From Porphyra umbilicalis (taxonomy: Eukaryota > Rhodophyta > Bangiophyceae > Bangiales > Bangiaceae), in NCBI GenBank assembly GCA_002049455.2, contig KV918791.1, forward strand, positions 248,001 through 312,000: a DNA stretch of 64,000 nucleotides, in the 5' to 3' direction. Below the pieces are notes generated by a model. It was not told where the DNA came from, did not search any database, and saw only the letters and a program-made list of their open reading frames with translations. Positions 31,447 to 43,373 of the stretch are shown piece by piece. Every line of letters begins with the position of its first letter. Positions within the stretch are counted from its first letter, which is position 1. Both the position numbers and the translations under genes were made by a program.

Positions 31447-32129
31447 CGCACGTCGTCACACTGTCCGGCTTTGGGGCGCTAAAGGGCTTTAGCGCATCCG
31501 GCTGGGCGGGCCCGGGCGCCGATTTCAAGAATTCGGGCCCGGATGTCGCCGCCTGGAAGATCGTTCCGGGACCGACACGTGGCGCTGTTGCAACACGTGG
31601 CGCTGTTGCAACACGTGGTACCGTTGCAACACGTAATGTCGGTGCAACACGTGGCGATGGGGCTAAAGTGCTTTGGGCCCTCTTCCGGTGGTGCCCGACG
31701 GGCCGGATGTGGTCGTACGGGCACCCGGACGGGTTGGGCGTGGTCAGGGCACGTGCCCGGTCCTTCCTGGGCCCTTTCCGAGGTCGGTTGAAAATCCGAG
31801 ATTTGGAAGGGGCCTAGAGGGCTTTAGCCCCGCCGTGAGAACGGTCATTGTGGGGGTGGTGCCCGATGGATTGAATGGAGTCCTACGGGCACCAGGGAGA
31901 CCCGGAGATGCCTCCGGCATCCTCGCGGGACTGCTTTGGCCCCATCGGAGGTCGGTTGAAAAACCGACCTCTGGACATGGGGCTAAAGGGCTTTAGACCC
32001 CTCTGCATGAAAGGGGTCTAAAGGGCTTTAGACCCCTCGGTCAGATCGTCCCCGGAGAGCCTTGCATGGACTTTCGATGACGGGAATTTGACCGGGTGGG
32101 AGGAAATATCCCTGGGGTACTGGGGGGAG
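31447..32129 (+). other. Copia 3' untranslated region with repeats
   Basis: Holds a tandem 18-bp repeat at 31575-31660 (unit ACACGTGGCGCTGTTGCA, four full units and a part). It also holds several near-palindromes of the type GCTAAAGGGCTTTAGC, at 31476-31495, about 31809-31832, 31978-32001 and 32013-32037, with a weaker one near 31660. The purine tract TGGGGGGAG at 32121-32129 is the likely polypurine tract for plus-strand priming. Confidence 0.75.
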
Positions 32130-32496
32130 TGTGAAGTGTACTTCCGCAGTCCCCCAGGGACAATTGGCCCTTGCGTAAGTCGTAAGTCTTTGTATTTGTG
32201 TGGTGACACTGCATGTACTTGATTGTAGATCTTTCAGCGGGGAACCCATTAGGGGTTGAGCTCCGGGGGAGATTTTTGTGGGGAGCGGCGCCTTGAGTGT
32301 GACTCTGTGGGCGCCGTCCGGAAGTGCGGGAGCTGCCCTGGGAGGTGCCGTGCGGGCCTTGTCGGCTGCGCCATCGGGGGTGCCTGGGAAGGCCCTGCGG
32401 CTGAGGTGTCCTGGAAGATATCAGGCACGCTTTCGCAGGCCTGGGAACGCGGTGCCTTGAAAAATAATGCACCCACTCAACATCATCGACTTCGCA
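32130..32496 (+). repeat. Copia 3' LTR
   Basis: Same length as the 5' LTR and the same terminal TG...CA, ending ATCATCGACTTCGCA. It is followed at once by CTTGC, the target duplication also found before the 5' LTR. Confidence 0.93.
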
Positions 32497-32501
32497 CTTG
32501 C

Positions 32502-33129
32502 TTCTAGTCCTGGTGGGATTTGAATGCGCGCTTCCCTGTAGCCAAGCCCCATTTGCCCACAAGGATAACTGGGCGTGGGCCAACGCCATATTGGACACAC
32601 AATGCAGAAACGTGTCTCAAATTCGCCGTTGGCCAGTTTTCGGGGCCGTTATCAATGTTGAACGTGCACGCGGCGGTGCCAACCGAGGTCAACTGAATTA
32701 AAACGCAAATGGACTTGCGTCCGATTCGGTGTCCGAGGCGTTGGCCCCGGGGCCCACGAGTGGCCAACGGAGCCTCCGTTGGCATCTCGTTGGCCCTAGG
32801 GCCAACGGATCCTGTGCTCTGATTGGTCCATCGCAGCTTCACGGGATTCAATGCGTGACATGTGGCACTTAATATTGTCCTCAGATTCTCCGACTTATCA
32901 TACATTGGTTTCAACGGTTACCCACGGATGGCATAAGGTACCTCTCTGCAGAGGACAGCCGCGTGCCAGCTCGGGCCCAGTGTCGGAATCGTTTGGACGT
33001 GTCACGTATCTATCATGCAGTGGCTCGTGGCCTAACGCGCTTTCAAGCCCGTCGGGCACGCGGTGCGATTTCACGTACACTGGCCAAATAATGGAATCTG
33101 GGCTATTGAGGGGGCACACGAGGCGGGGC
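32502..33129. other. No supported gene
   Basis: Unassigned sequence between the copia element and the GC island. It contains several GTTGGCC/GGCCAAC words (32.74-32.8 kb) but no recognisable coding sequence. Confidence 0.4.
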
Positions 33130-34154
33130 GGGGCCAACGGGCCCCGTGTGAGACCCTCCGCAAGCTGCGACGCGGCCGCTCCGGCCGCCGCGCGAGAGCC
33201 CGCGTGGGGACCATGGCCAGCGCCAGTGCGCGCCCGCTCCCCCCCCCCCGCACCACTGCCTGTGCCGCATCACCGCACGCCGACGGCCGCCGCCCCCACC
33301 CCACGCACCGCAACTCCTGCCGTCCTCGCCGCCCCCACAGCCGTCGTCCGCGCCCTCGACGGCTGCCGCCGGCCTCGCGGCTGTCGGTCGTCGCCGGCTC
33401 CTCCGTCCCCGTAACCGCCGCCCCCCCCTTCGCCACCGCCGTCGGCCACCGCCCCCTCCTCCCCTGCCGCCATCCGCAGACGCCACCACTGCCGCCCTCA
33501 ACGCCCTCGCGGCCACGCGCAACCCGTTCCTCCCACGCCGCCCCCGCCGCCGTCGGCCGCCACCGCCGGTGTCCGCCGCCGCCACCCACGCTCACCATTC
33601 CACCGCCACCGTCCTCGGCCGCCCTCGCCGTCCCTGCCCACCCCGCCTGCCGGCACAAACCTTGCCGCCGCCGCTGTCCCCTCCACTGCTGCTGTCGGCA
33701 GCCGACGTCATCTGCCGTTGGCCCCCCATTAGCCGCCCCCACCGCCGCCCCCGCCGACGCTGGTTCCCTTGGTGCCACCGACGGCCGCCGACTCCTGCCG
33801 ACCGCCGCATCGGCCGACCGCTGTCCCCGCCCTCGCCTCCGTTCCCGCAATTGGCGACCGTCACCCCCACGGCCGCCGCCCCCACCAATGACGTCTGCCG
33901 CCGGCGCCCCCGTCCTGACCGTCGCCGAGCGCCCTTCCCGTAGCCACTCCTGACAGCCGCCCCCGCTGTCGCCGCCCCCCAGCGCCGCCGCCGACGGCCA
34001 CCGTCACCACCCTCGCCGACGGACAGCTCCGTCGGCCGCCACGTCCTCACCGGCCCCCGTCCCCGCCGTCGCCGTCCGACCCCATCGCCGCTGTCGCCGT
34101 CCGTCCCCTGCGCCGCAGCCGCCGACCGCCGCCTCGGCCAACCACCGCTCCGGC
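33130..34154. repeat. GC-rich low-complexity island, left part
   Basis: CCG/CGC triplet-rich with C runs on the plus strand. It ends exactly at the Ty3 LTR, and sequence of the same character resumes at 43770 beyond the other LTR. The two pieces were therefore probably one island of about 1.7 kb before the insertion. Confidence 0.7.
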
Positions 34155-34549
34155 TGTGGTATTAATGACGTTGGTGCAATTACCAGTGTATTGAGACCGA
34201 CTGTCGCCAGGAAATAAAGAGAGTTCTATCGCCGTCGCGGCGAGGAAGAAAGATCTTTTGTTGAAGGGCATCCGATGGGGAGCCGGGTGGTGCCCACGAC
34301 GGCGACCCGGACCCATGGTGATTTAATAGAAACGGGGGCACTGGTTGATCGACCGTCCGATCACAAGCGATCGTAATGAGTGCCGGCAGACAAAAGAGAC
34401 AGGCAAGCAAACAAACGGTAAAAAATGAACAATGCGGAAGTAGCCGCCCAAAGAGCGTGCCACCGGCCAATTCCCAAAATACATGGGCTGTGGCCCGTCA
34501 AGGGGGCTACTTGTGACAATTTGCCAATTGCGAGCAGGGATTTGCTACA
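34155..34549 (-). repeat. Ty3 3' LTR
   Basis: Direct repeat of 43374-43769. In element orientation it starts TGTAGCAAATCCC and ends with ACCACA. The DNA just upstream (GCATTGGAGGTA in element sense) is only a weak polypurine tract. Confidence 0.9.
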
Positions 34550-35524
34550 TACCTCCAATGCGAGATTCGAACAGTCCCGGTGAGATCCGAGGATGGTCAA
34601 GCCCGATTGGGCGATCGCGGACTCTTACTGGCCCGCGCGGGCGCAACCGCCCAGGCGGCGGGAGTCGTGGAGGGGCGCCGCCCCGTCCCGATCGGGGGGA
34701 GGTGGCGGTTCGCCGTCGTCGGTCGCGACCGTCCGGCCACGCACGCGCGTGCGTGTGTGGCGAGCAGCTTGCGCCGCGGGGCAGATCGACGCTTACGCGT
34801 ACGCACGCCCGCGCAGGCGGGTCTGCGCCTGAGTGTGGGCCACGCGGCCGGGTGCCGGGTGACGAGTGTCGGAGTTAAGACCCGTCGGTGTGCGGGTGTG
34901 TCATGCAGCAAGTGCTGGAGTTACCGTCGTCGGTGCCGGGTGGTGCCTACTTCGTTGGGGTTTTGACTACCCCGGCGACAAGGCGAAAGCCGGGATGCGG
35001 GTCCGTGTTACCGAGGGGGGGCTGCGTACCCTGAGACCTATTGCCACCGTGTCTTGTGCGGGTCCGCGTTTGTCGGCGCGGGGCCATCCCGTGTCATCGT
35101 GCTCGCGTACAGGTTGAGGCCGATTGGAATTGCTTGAGTTGGGATGCTCCACCGCGAGGTGGGAAACCGCGAGGTTGAAGACCCGGTGAGTGTGCGCGAG
35201 GAGTTGGGGGGGGGCGGCGTGCCCGGCGGCGGAGCTCAACGGCGGCGAGTTGGCAAGGATGGAAAGCCCGGAAAGGGCGGAGAGTCGGCAAGGGCGGCAA
35301 GCCTGGCGGCGGCGCGCAACGGCGGAAAGGCCGGCAAGGCCGGCGGCGAGGGCGACAAGCCCGTTGGCGCGGGTGGCGAGCGAGGCGGCTATGTGCGGCG
35401 GCGGCAAGGGCGGCAAGGCCGGGGGCGCGGGTGATTTGCCTTGCGGCGCAGCGACAACGGCCGGCGGCGGGAGCAATTTACCTTGCGGCTACGTACGGGG
35501 GCGGGTTAGCACCCAGGTACCAGC
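34550..35524. other. Ty3 internal region without supported gene
   Basis: GC-rich sequence between the 3' LTR and the opposite-strand ORF. A purine- and GGC-rich stretch at 35.2-35.45 kb reads as Gly/Lys/Ala repeats on the plus strand. It would serve as the 5' flank of the ORF at 35525; no promoter element is identifiable. Confidence 0.4.
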
Positions 35525-37708
35525 ATGGCGGACCACGCAGCGATGGCGGTGGATGGCGGCAACGCCAACGGCGAGGCGCGCGTGACTCACGCGGTGGAGG
35601 GTGACGGACTCGACGTCGAACGGTCCACCGATCCGGAGATGCTGCGACAGTTTAGTCCTAGCGGCATGTTCTGTGCGCACGTTGGCCCAACCGAGGTGGT
35701 GAATGGGGTCCCGTTCTTCGCTGACCAAGGTCTGTGTGATATTTGCATTCGCAAGCGCGCTCGCGCGCACAATTGGTGTCCTCACGCGCGGTACGAGGCC
35801 CTGCCGGGCTATGTCGACGTGTTGGCCGAACACGACTCTCCCAGCCATGCTGTTGACCGCGTGGCCGAGGTCCATGGGGACCCGTTCTTTGGACACAATG
35901 GGCCACAGCGCCGTATATACGAAGTCATGTCGTTTTGCAACGAAGGTATTCGGTACCAAGTCCCCTTGCACTCATTTCACCGTTTGGTGTACACCAACGC
36001 TTTGATGTTTCTCGTACGGGGGAGCGAGACCTTCGAGCCGGTGGCGAACTCCTTTTGCCGCTTGTTGTGGACCTGTCCGGAGGCCGTCTTCCCCGGGCGC
36101 TCGGTGGCCACGGACCTCGCGGTCCCGATCGGCCACGATGCCGGTTTGGCGGAGTACCTGAATCAGCTTTCGCTGGTGGCGGCGGAGGAGAACGATGCGT
36201 TGGATAAAGATCGAAGCCCTCGCATAGGCGAGCTACCGAACCCCTTTCGGCTGCCGCTGTTCGCGACCGACCATCGCCGTGCGGCGGACACACGGTTCTT
36301 CCGCAGGCGCGGGCTATTGCCGACCGAGTGGTCAGCCAGATTCCTGCGGGCGCCGAAGTTATTTGACTTGTCTCGTTGGCTTCCGCCAGTCCCCGACTGG
36401 GAGCCCAAGACCGATCTTCGAGTAGCGACCCCGGTTGTGGTGTCGTACCTGGCGGACTCTTTGCGAAACGAGTATAGCTCTGCTTGGAATATTGTGTACT
36501 CTGAGTACTATTGCAATCTGTTTGCTGCTTGGGTTCGCACCCTTCAAGAGGACAAGGTTTTTGTCCGCCTGGACGAGAAGACATTTCGTCACTTGGACGT
36601 CCTGGACACGTGCAAACTACGTGAGGCGCCTGACGGCGAGGCGGCACATGCCTTTTATGGCAAGACGCGCAGCGCAATGGACGTGTTTCCTTGGGGGGTC
36701 GTCCTTACGGACGTGGTCCGTCGGGACCGAGACACCCGCGAGGCGGGGCACGTGCGCGTGACGGTCGATGCGACCAAGGAGGTCAGCTTTTGTCTTCGAC
36801 ACGCGTGTGTTGACTTCGACTGGGCACCTGACCCGAAAGCGCCTGCCCATGTTGCACCGGTTCCTCCAAGTCACCTCGGGGTCTGGCGTTGCGGTCGACA
36901 GACCCATCCGGGGGGGGCTTATGCCATCAGTGGCGATCGTGGTGGTTACCACCGTCCGCGCTTGCCGCGTCCCGATCGCTCGCGGTCGCCTCGTCGCGAT
37001 CGCTCTCGGTAGATCTCGCCGCCACGGGCCATCGAGGCCACTTGGCCGACGCTTGCCTCTTCCTCCGCAGCGGTTGCCCTGTTTGGGTCGGCGTGCGTGC
37101 GCGACGTGCGTTTTCAGGCGCCCCGTGAGGCTGTTGTGCCAGCGGTGGCACATGCCTGGATGTATCAAGCGACCGGCTTGCGCCGTGCTGTGGAGCAGGC
37201 GGACGGGCGAGGGGTTGAGTCGGCCTTTGCCATATTTGGGCAGGCCGTGGCTCGCGCCGTTAATGGCGATGCCAACCACGAGCGCTTTGCTCCGCACCTC
37301 AAGCCTGCTCAGCCAGAGGAGGCGGTAGCGCCGACGCGCTTCAACGCTCAGAGCTTCCTGGGGCGTCGCGCCCATGCGGACGGGGGGCTGTCGGGCGGGG
37401 CCCCGCCGTCGGCACGCAACACGCGCGCGCGTGATGTCTCCCATGAGTCGGGGGCCAGCGTTGGCTGTCGGCACCTTTGCCCTCGCGACTCGCGTCGCAG
37501 CGATGAGGAGGAGGAGGAGCAGGGTTTACTGCTAAGTGAATTGCTCGGCTGTCCCTGGCGGGAGGGTGTGTTAATGTCTGGGGCTTGCGCCTTTACGGTG
37601 TTGATGTTTCTTCGTCTCGTGATTGTTTGTCGTTTGACATGTTTGTATCCACTTCCCAGTGTTTCTGTTTGTCATCATAGCGATGAAGAGAGTGGCAAGC
37701 CAGCATGA
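35525..37708 (+). CDS. Long opposite-strand ORF inside the Ty3 element
   Basis: ATG at 35525 (CAGCATGGCG) opens 495 codons to a TAG at 37010-37012. The same frame then stays open to 37708, so it may once have been about 727 codons. The first part looks like real protein: a Cys/His cluster LCDICIRKRARAHNWCPHAR, then ALMFLVRGSETFEPVANSF, PKLFDLSRWLPPVPDW and SAWNIVYSEYYCNLFAAWV. A basic tail with RSRSPRRDRSR precedes the stop. The downstream extension has an acidic patch and a hydrophobic segment near its end. It lies between pol and the 3' LTR, convergent with pol, and overlaps the pol 3' extension. No family is recognised. It could be a captured host gene, an accessory gene, or an unrelated Gag. 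Confidence 0.6.
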
Positions 37709-40700
37709 CCCATGGTGTGGGATTCGTATCCCTTGCATCTGTTGATAAATGTACTTCGTACTCGAAGCTTGCGCGTCTGGCGGTTGCGTACCAACTGGTG
37801 TTTGTCCATTGCGGGATGACCACGGTCGCTTCCTCGGTGGAGGTCACCAGGCGACGAAGGATTGAATCCATGTGTTGTACCGGTGGTACGAGGAACCCGT
37901 TTGGGAGCGCTGGGACCGAGGGATTGGCTTCGATCATTGTCGCTTGCGCGGATTTTGGCCACACGTAAGTGTACGGACCGTAAGAACGGTTTAGCCGAGG
38001 GAAATGCCGCAAGGCAAAATGCGGGTCGTACGCAGAGTTGCACGTCATGGTGGGTAGAGTCAACTGAAGCCACGCGACAGGAATTACTTCCAAAATTGCG
38101 TCGGCGGTAGTTAAATCTAACCACCAGACAATGGCATGGATAACTCCGTCACCGGTAACACGGACACGTTGGATAGTGGGTATCCACTTGGAGCCCATCA
38201 CGATATTAGCCACGGTTGTGAGCCCGGCTTGTCGGCGACTTCGCCGTGTTGGCGTTCGCCACTCGTACCCCGGTACATGCTTCTTCTTCTGTCGCAGAAA
38301 GCGCACCACCAGGTTCCGTGAGAGGCTTTCCAGGGGTTTTCAGGTGTCGTCCTTCGACCCGTAGTCGAGCCAGAGCGCCTTAGCGCTACAGCTGTCGCCC
38401 GTCTGGCGAAAGCCCAGGAGTTTGTCAATCACACACTCGTCGGCGGTTGCCGGGGGAGGCTTGCGTTGGTTCAGACCATCTAGTAGGGGGTGCGGTACCG
38501 TGTCCGTCGTCGTTGGACGAGGAGCTGATGTGACATGGTCACTGCTGACACGTTTTTCCTCCCCGTCAATGTCAATGACAAACGTGGAGGCATCCGCGTC
38601 CGCGTCAACGACCACCAAGGGTCCAATGGCCTTGCTTTGCAGCTTGTTTTGCCAATCGCTGTTTGTCCTGTATACGTTGTCGCCGATCTTGACGTCCGCA
38701 TTGCGGGTTGCGACCCGATGGTCGAAGTTAAGTTTGTAACGTTGTTGCGTCTGACGCAAGGCCTCGTCGACGACAGGGATCTACCTGCGGAGGCGGGCCA
38801 TGAACTCACTTTTGCGCGCTAGGGGTAACCCATCCTTGAGCGTTCCCTTATTGGTCAGCGAGGTGCCCGGGGGCAAGTCGAGGACGGTGAGATCGGGGAT
38901 CCGCCTTGGAATAACGAGCTCAAATGGAGCGATACCCGTATATCGGTGCGGTTGGCTATTATATGCCATGGTGATCACCGGCAGTAGCTCGTCCCATCGT
39001 GATGGGTCGTCGGCGACGTGGTGTCGTAGCTGAGTAGCCATGGTACTGTGGTGACGTTCAACTTGCCCATTGATTTGGGGATGATACGACGTCGTGCGAA
39101 CCGTTTCAATGCCAAGCTTTTTCATCACAGCAATGAAGAAGTTCGACATGAACTGGAGCCCTTCGTCCGATAGGATCCGGTTTGGGCGCCGGTAGGCGGA
39201 CACTCACGCGTCGATGATGGCTGACGCCACGGATTTGGCCGGAATACGTCGTAAGGCAACACACTTGGTGAGCTTCGCGATGCGGTCTGTAATCACCAGG
39301 ATGAAGCGATTGCCTTTCTTGGAGGCCGTGATGGGCCCAAAGATATCAACAGACAACTCCCTGAGGGGCTCAGTAGCCGGGAACAGCGTCGAGGGCGTGG
39401 TGTGTCGCCGCAAGGCGAGGCGGTTTTGAGCACAAGTTGTGCACTTGGTGATGGTGGTGTGAATTTCCGTTACCATCAAAGGCCAGTAATATGCCTTTCG
39501 CATGGTGCAATACATCCGGTTCATACCGGGATGGGCTGCCACTGTGGCGTGGTGCTCGAGCGACAAGACGCGTTTGCGTAATGATTTTGGTATGACCAAT
39601 TGGTTGCCGTATGGCGTCCGGTGATACAGAGCGTGATGCTCGTTGCGGAAAAAGGCCTTGGCCGTTACACGCTGCACGCGAGTGGACATCTCGACACAGT
39701 AGTCGTCTGTTTGTTGTGCTTTGACAAAAGTGTCGAACTCCATTGGTTCCAATGTGTCGTTACACGTGTACCTCCCCGCTCTGAAGCCGTTGGCCGTCTC
39801 GTCCAATGCCAGGCACGGTATATCATCATGGACATCTTCTGGCGGCGCCACCGTAGAGGCGCGCGACAGGAAGTCGGGCAAGTGGTGCGATGCACCTGAT
39901 TTGTACACCATATCGAATGTGTATTCGGAAAGGAGAAGTTGCCAGCGCATCAAGCGTGCGCTTGAGTCGGTCATGCTGTAGATCCAGCTAGGTGCTTGGT
40001 GATCCGTTCGGATGAAGAACCGTTGCCCGTCGAGGAAGTGCCTCAACTTGAGGACAGCCCACACGACGCCGAGGCACTCGCGCACCGTGGTGGAGAAGTT
40101 TTTATCAGCAGCAGTGAGGCCTCGGCTCCAATATCCGACAGGATGAAGCAGTTCGCCGGGTTCCTCCTGGAGCAGTGTACAACCGACTTGATCGGCGCAT
40201 GCGTCAACGTCGACGACGAGCTTCCGATCGGCCTTTGGCACGGCAAGAAAAGGTGGGCACAATAGTGCGTTGCGGATCTCTTCGAATGCGGCGATGGCCA
40301 CGTCTGTCGGCGGTGGTAGATCCGGTGGGATCTCGGCCCTATTTAGGACGTTTAGGGACTTCGCTCAATTGGCAAAGTCCTTGACGAAACGTCGATAGAC
40401 GTTGCACATACCCAAGAAGCTTTTCGGCTTGGTATTCGTCGTTGGGAACTGGGCGTGCTTCAGAGCATCGACGTTCTTGTTATCCACGTGTAGTTGGCAG
40501 AGGCGCACAGTGTGTCCGAGGTACTCGACTTCGTCAAAGAACCATGTGCAATTTTCCAACTTCAGGGTAACCCCGGCTTCGCGGAGAGGGTGCAGAACGG
40601 TATCAACGTCCTTGACGTGTTGTTCCGCGTTCGTGGAGAATATGATGACGTCGTGTAAGTAGACAAGGCATATCTTCCACTTCAAGCCCGAGAGGATAAT

Positions 40701-42119
40701 ATCCAATGCACGCAGAATGGCAGCGGGCGCGTTTTTCAAGCCGAAAGGCATTGATAACCAATGGTATATACCACAATGCGCTGTGAACGCCGTCTTCTCT
40801 TCGTAGTCCTTGCGTAATGGCACTTGCCAATACCCCGCGGTGCAGTCGAGAAACGTGAACACCTGGGCATCTCCCAAGGAGTCAAGGCAGTCTTCCATTC
40901 GAGGCAAGGGATAAGCATTCTTCTTTGTGATGTTGTTTAACCGACGATAGTCGACACAGAATCGGGCCTTGACGTCCTTCTTTGGTGCAATTACCACGGG
41001 ACTCGCCCAAGCACTATGGCTAGGGGGAATGACGTTGAGTTTCAACATTTTTTTGATCTGATCAGCGATGATCTGCCGTTTGAACGGCCCGGTCCGGTAG
41101 GGTTGAGCCCGTATGGGCAGAGCTTCTGGAGGAGTGACGATGGAGTGTTCCGTAGCACGGATAACGCAAAGGGTTCCATCACACATAGACGAATGTGTCT
41201 GGAGCACGTCTCGAATCTGCGTTTGCAGGTACTCGGGAGCCTCTCTGAGGTCGAGGTCCTCGAGTGGGTCAAGACTCGCGTCGCCCGATGAAGTATCGGT
41301 TCCATCCTTTGGATTGTTGTCATCCAAGACGGCGGACAACATCGGTCCTTGGTAGGGCTCTGCGAACCCCAAGGCTGAATTCTTGCGAACTTTGACTTGG
41401 TCTTTGCCAAAGTTGCACAACTTGACTAAGAAAGGTTCTTTGAGCTTGACGATGGCAAGGCCGCGGGCGACCGCCATTGACATAAGTCCGCATAACCGAG
41501 CGTTCGGTGACATGGTAACCATACCGGGGGTGTCACATGTGGCCATTTTCCTCTTCTCATGTCATGTGTCGACACGGACCCGCTGACAGGCTCGCACCCT
41601 TGCGTGTTTGTCTTGCCAATGGCGGTCCCAGGCACTGTCATACAGACAACCCAAGGTTGGCGTTGGCCGGGGCAGTTTCTCCGTGCAGCGCACGTGTTCC
41701 TGCCAGACGATCTTACGCAAACGCGGCAATATCGCCACAATGTTTTGATCAATGAACTCAATGCCAAGGATGCACGGTCCTGACCAGTTGTCGGAAACGG
41801 GGAATCGGTTAAACAGACGTACATCTTTGGTGTCGTCGTACAGATAAATGGCATGCTTCGTCACGAGACGATTGTTGTTTGCATCTCGGATGCTCAGAAG
41901 CGTGGTCAACTTCTCGGCGTTAGCCATCCAGTCCGCAGGAAGAACACTAGTTCGCACTATGTTCACCTCGGCACCCGTGTCAAGAACAGGGCGGCAGCTC
42001 TGCATCACGCGCATGCACGAGCCAAGCGTGGAGGCGATGTCGTTGTGCCGTAAGGCACGGCGCAAAAATCTTGTCACCGTACGCTTTCGCGTCCCGCCGG
42101 GCAACTTCAAGTCGGGCAC
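37593..42119 (-). pseudogene. Ty3 pol: protease, RT, RNase H, integrase, chromodomain
   Basis: One minus-strand frame throughout. Protease: PVLDTGAEVNIVRTS near 41.97 kb. RT: RFCVDYRRLNN and FLDCTAGYWQV, with YLHD (40650-40661) where YLDD is required. RNase H: KLVVDVDACADQVGCTLLQ and FFIRTDHQAPSW. Integrase: HHCC zinc site (HATVAAHPGMNR ... CTTC), VDIFGP, LSDEGLQF and NGQVERHHSTM. Chromodomain: ECVIDKLLGFR, LWLDYGSKDDT, then a stop at its conserved Trp. In-frame stops: 41562-41564 TGA, 40365-40367 TGA, 39204-39206 TGA, 38781-38783 TAG and 38340-38342 TGA. The frame then continues some 200 codons past the chromodomain, an unusual extension. The gag-pol junction involves a frame change near 42110. 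Confidence 0.93.
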
Positions 42120-43156
42120 CCGGCCTCGGCATATTTCGAGTCCTTGACGGCGTCGGCCGGATGTTCGATCTTGTCTTCTTCGACGCTACTGTCGGCAAGG
42201 GCATGAACGCCGATAGGCGGTTGGCGACGCCCGCGAGGACGATGTGGCTCGGCACAATGTGCGGCGGAGTGCCCCGGCGTGCTTCAACTGAAGCAGATGT
42301 CAGCGTCATTGGCTTGAGGGACAAAGACACGAGGGGGCGGCCGGTTGCGAACCGGTGTGAACGTTTGTTCCGTCGTAGTCCGCTGGTCCTGTGACGCGTA
42401 AGCGACTTTGATTGCCGTTGGGTGGGTCAGCGTGAGCTGCACGCGCAGCTTGCTGGTGCCGTCTCAGTACATCTGGGCGGCAGCAACCGTCTGAGAAAGA
42501 TTCCGATCCGGGAATTTGTCATTCATGACCCGAAAGTGCGCTTGCACAAGGTCCGAAAGACCCGTTATGAAGACGTCCTTAACGTCTTGGATGTCGAAAA
42601 AACCGTTCAGAAGGTCGCATTGCGTTCCCGCACGGTGACCAAAGGCTGTAAGCGCCTCGTTGTCTTGTTGTTTCATCGTACTGATGTCTTGGTGGGCGTT
42701 AGCCATAGTTGCGTGTGTCGCATACTTCAAAAGAAGCCAGTTGACGGCGTCTCCGTATGTAAGGATGACATAACGCGTACGACCGAGGATGCTGTTAAGC
42801 GCACCGGGGAAGGCCATCTAGGCGTTGCCGGCTAGTCGAAAGACCGTGAGCGCGAGGGCTTGACTGTGCGTCATCCAAGCCGCGTCGCACGCGCGGCGGA
42901 AGGTCGTCAAGAACGTGAAGATGCCCAGGGGCAGAGCTCCCGTCAATGGCTGTTGCCAATGGAACGCTCCGTCTAAACATTTGTTGAGACGATGCGGCCG
43001 TTGTGTCTCCTTAGGCGTGTATGTCAGTCGACGGCGGATCAGGAAGGATGTTCTGTAGTTCAAGAGTGTCTTGAAGCGGCTACTTGCCGGGCGGATCGCA
43101 TTGATCCTGTCGGCTTTTGCGAGTCGCTCCTTCCGTTCGGACGGGGTCGCGAACAT
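42107..43156 (-). pseudogene. Ty3 gag
   Basis: About 350 codons in a single frame, starting at the first ATG after the LTR in that frame. The core (LPLGIFTFLTTFRRACDAAW, ALTAFGHRAGTQCDLLNGFF, KDVFITGLSDLVQAHFRVM) matches the retrotransposon Gag capsid domain. In-frame stops lie at 42818-42820 (TAG), 42464-42466 (TGA) and 42284-42286 (TGA). The last falls at the second Cys of a zinc knuckle (CFS, stop, STPGHSAAHC). Gag ends at TGA 42107-42109 in a frame different from pol. Confidence 0.75.
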
Positions 43157-43355
43157 CAAAGTGTTCCGACTTGGCTAACGCCCTGCGCACCAACGTCGAA
43201 GTTGTCAACCATGATGCCCCTGGCACCACGCCCACAAGTCGGTGGCTTACGAGCCGCGCGCCAGGCGAACGTATGAACACCGTCACAATGCCACGAGGCA
43301 GCAAGAAAGTTCTCGGGAACACCGTGCCGCGAGGCACGATGAAGGCGAGGGTATC

Positions 43356-43371
43356 CCCTGCAGCTCCACCA
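43356..43371 (-). promoter_or_regulatory. Candidate Ty3 primer-binding site
   Basis: Two bases inside the 5' LTR the element-sense sequence reads TGGTGGAGCTGCAGGG. The TGG start is as expected for complementarity to a tRNA 3' CCA. The tRNA is not identified. Confidence 0.45.
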
Positions 43372-43373
43372 AA

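Larger units (their letters stand above)
27042..32496 (+). mobile_element. Ty1/copia LTR retrotransposon, full length, integrase-deleted
   Basis: 367-bp LTRs, both TG...CA, lie at 27042-27408 and 32130-32496. The 5-bp sequence CTTGC flanks both outer ends (27037-27041 and 32497-32501) as a target-site duplication. The order gag, protease, integrase remnant, reverse transcriptase, RNase H is copia-type. A primer-binding site follows the 5' LTR and a polypurine tract precedes the 3' LTR. LTRs differ at roughly a dozen positions by eye, so the insertion is fairly young. Loss of the integrase core makes it non-autonomous. Confidence 0.93.

Noticed and set aside
33063-33953. Pro/Arg-rich ORFs in the island left of the Ty3 element
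   Set aside because: Frames are open on both strands with no domain; island composition explains them.
34555-34600. tRNA T-loop-like word (GTTCGAATC on the minus strand) next to the Ty3 3' LTR
   Set aside because: No matching acceptor or anticodon arms; it is not a tRNA gene.
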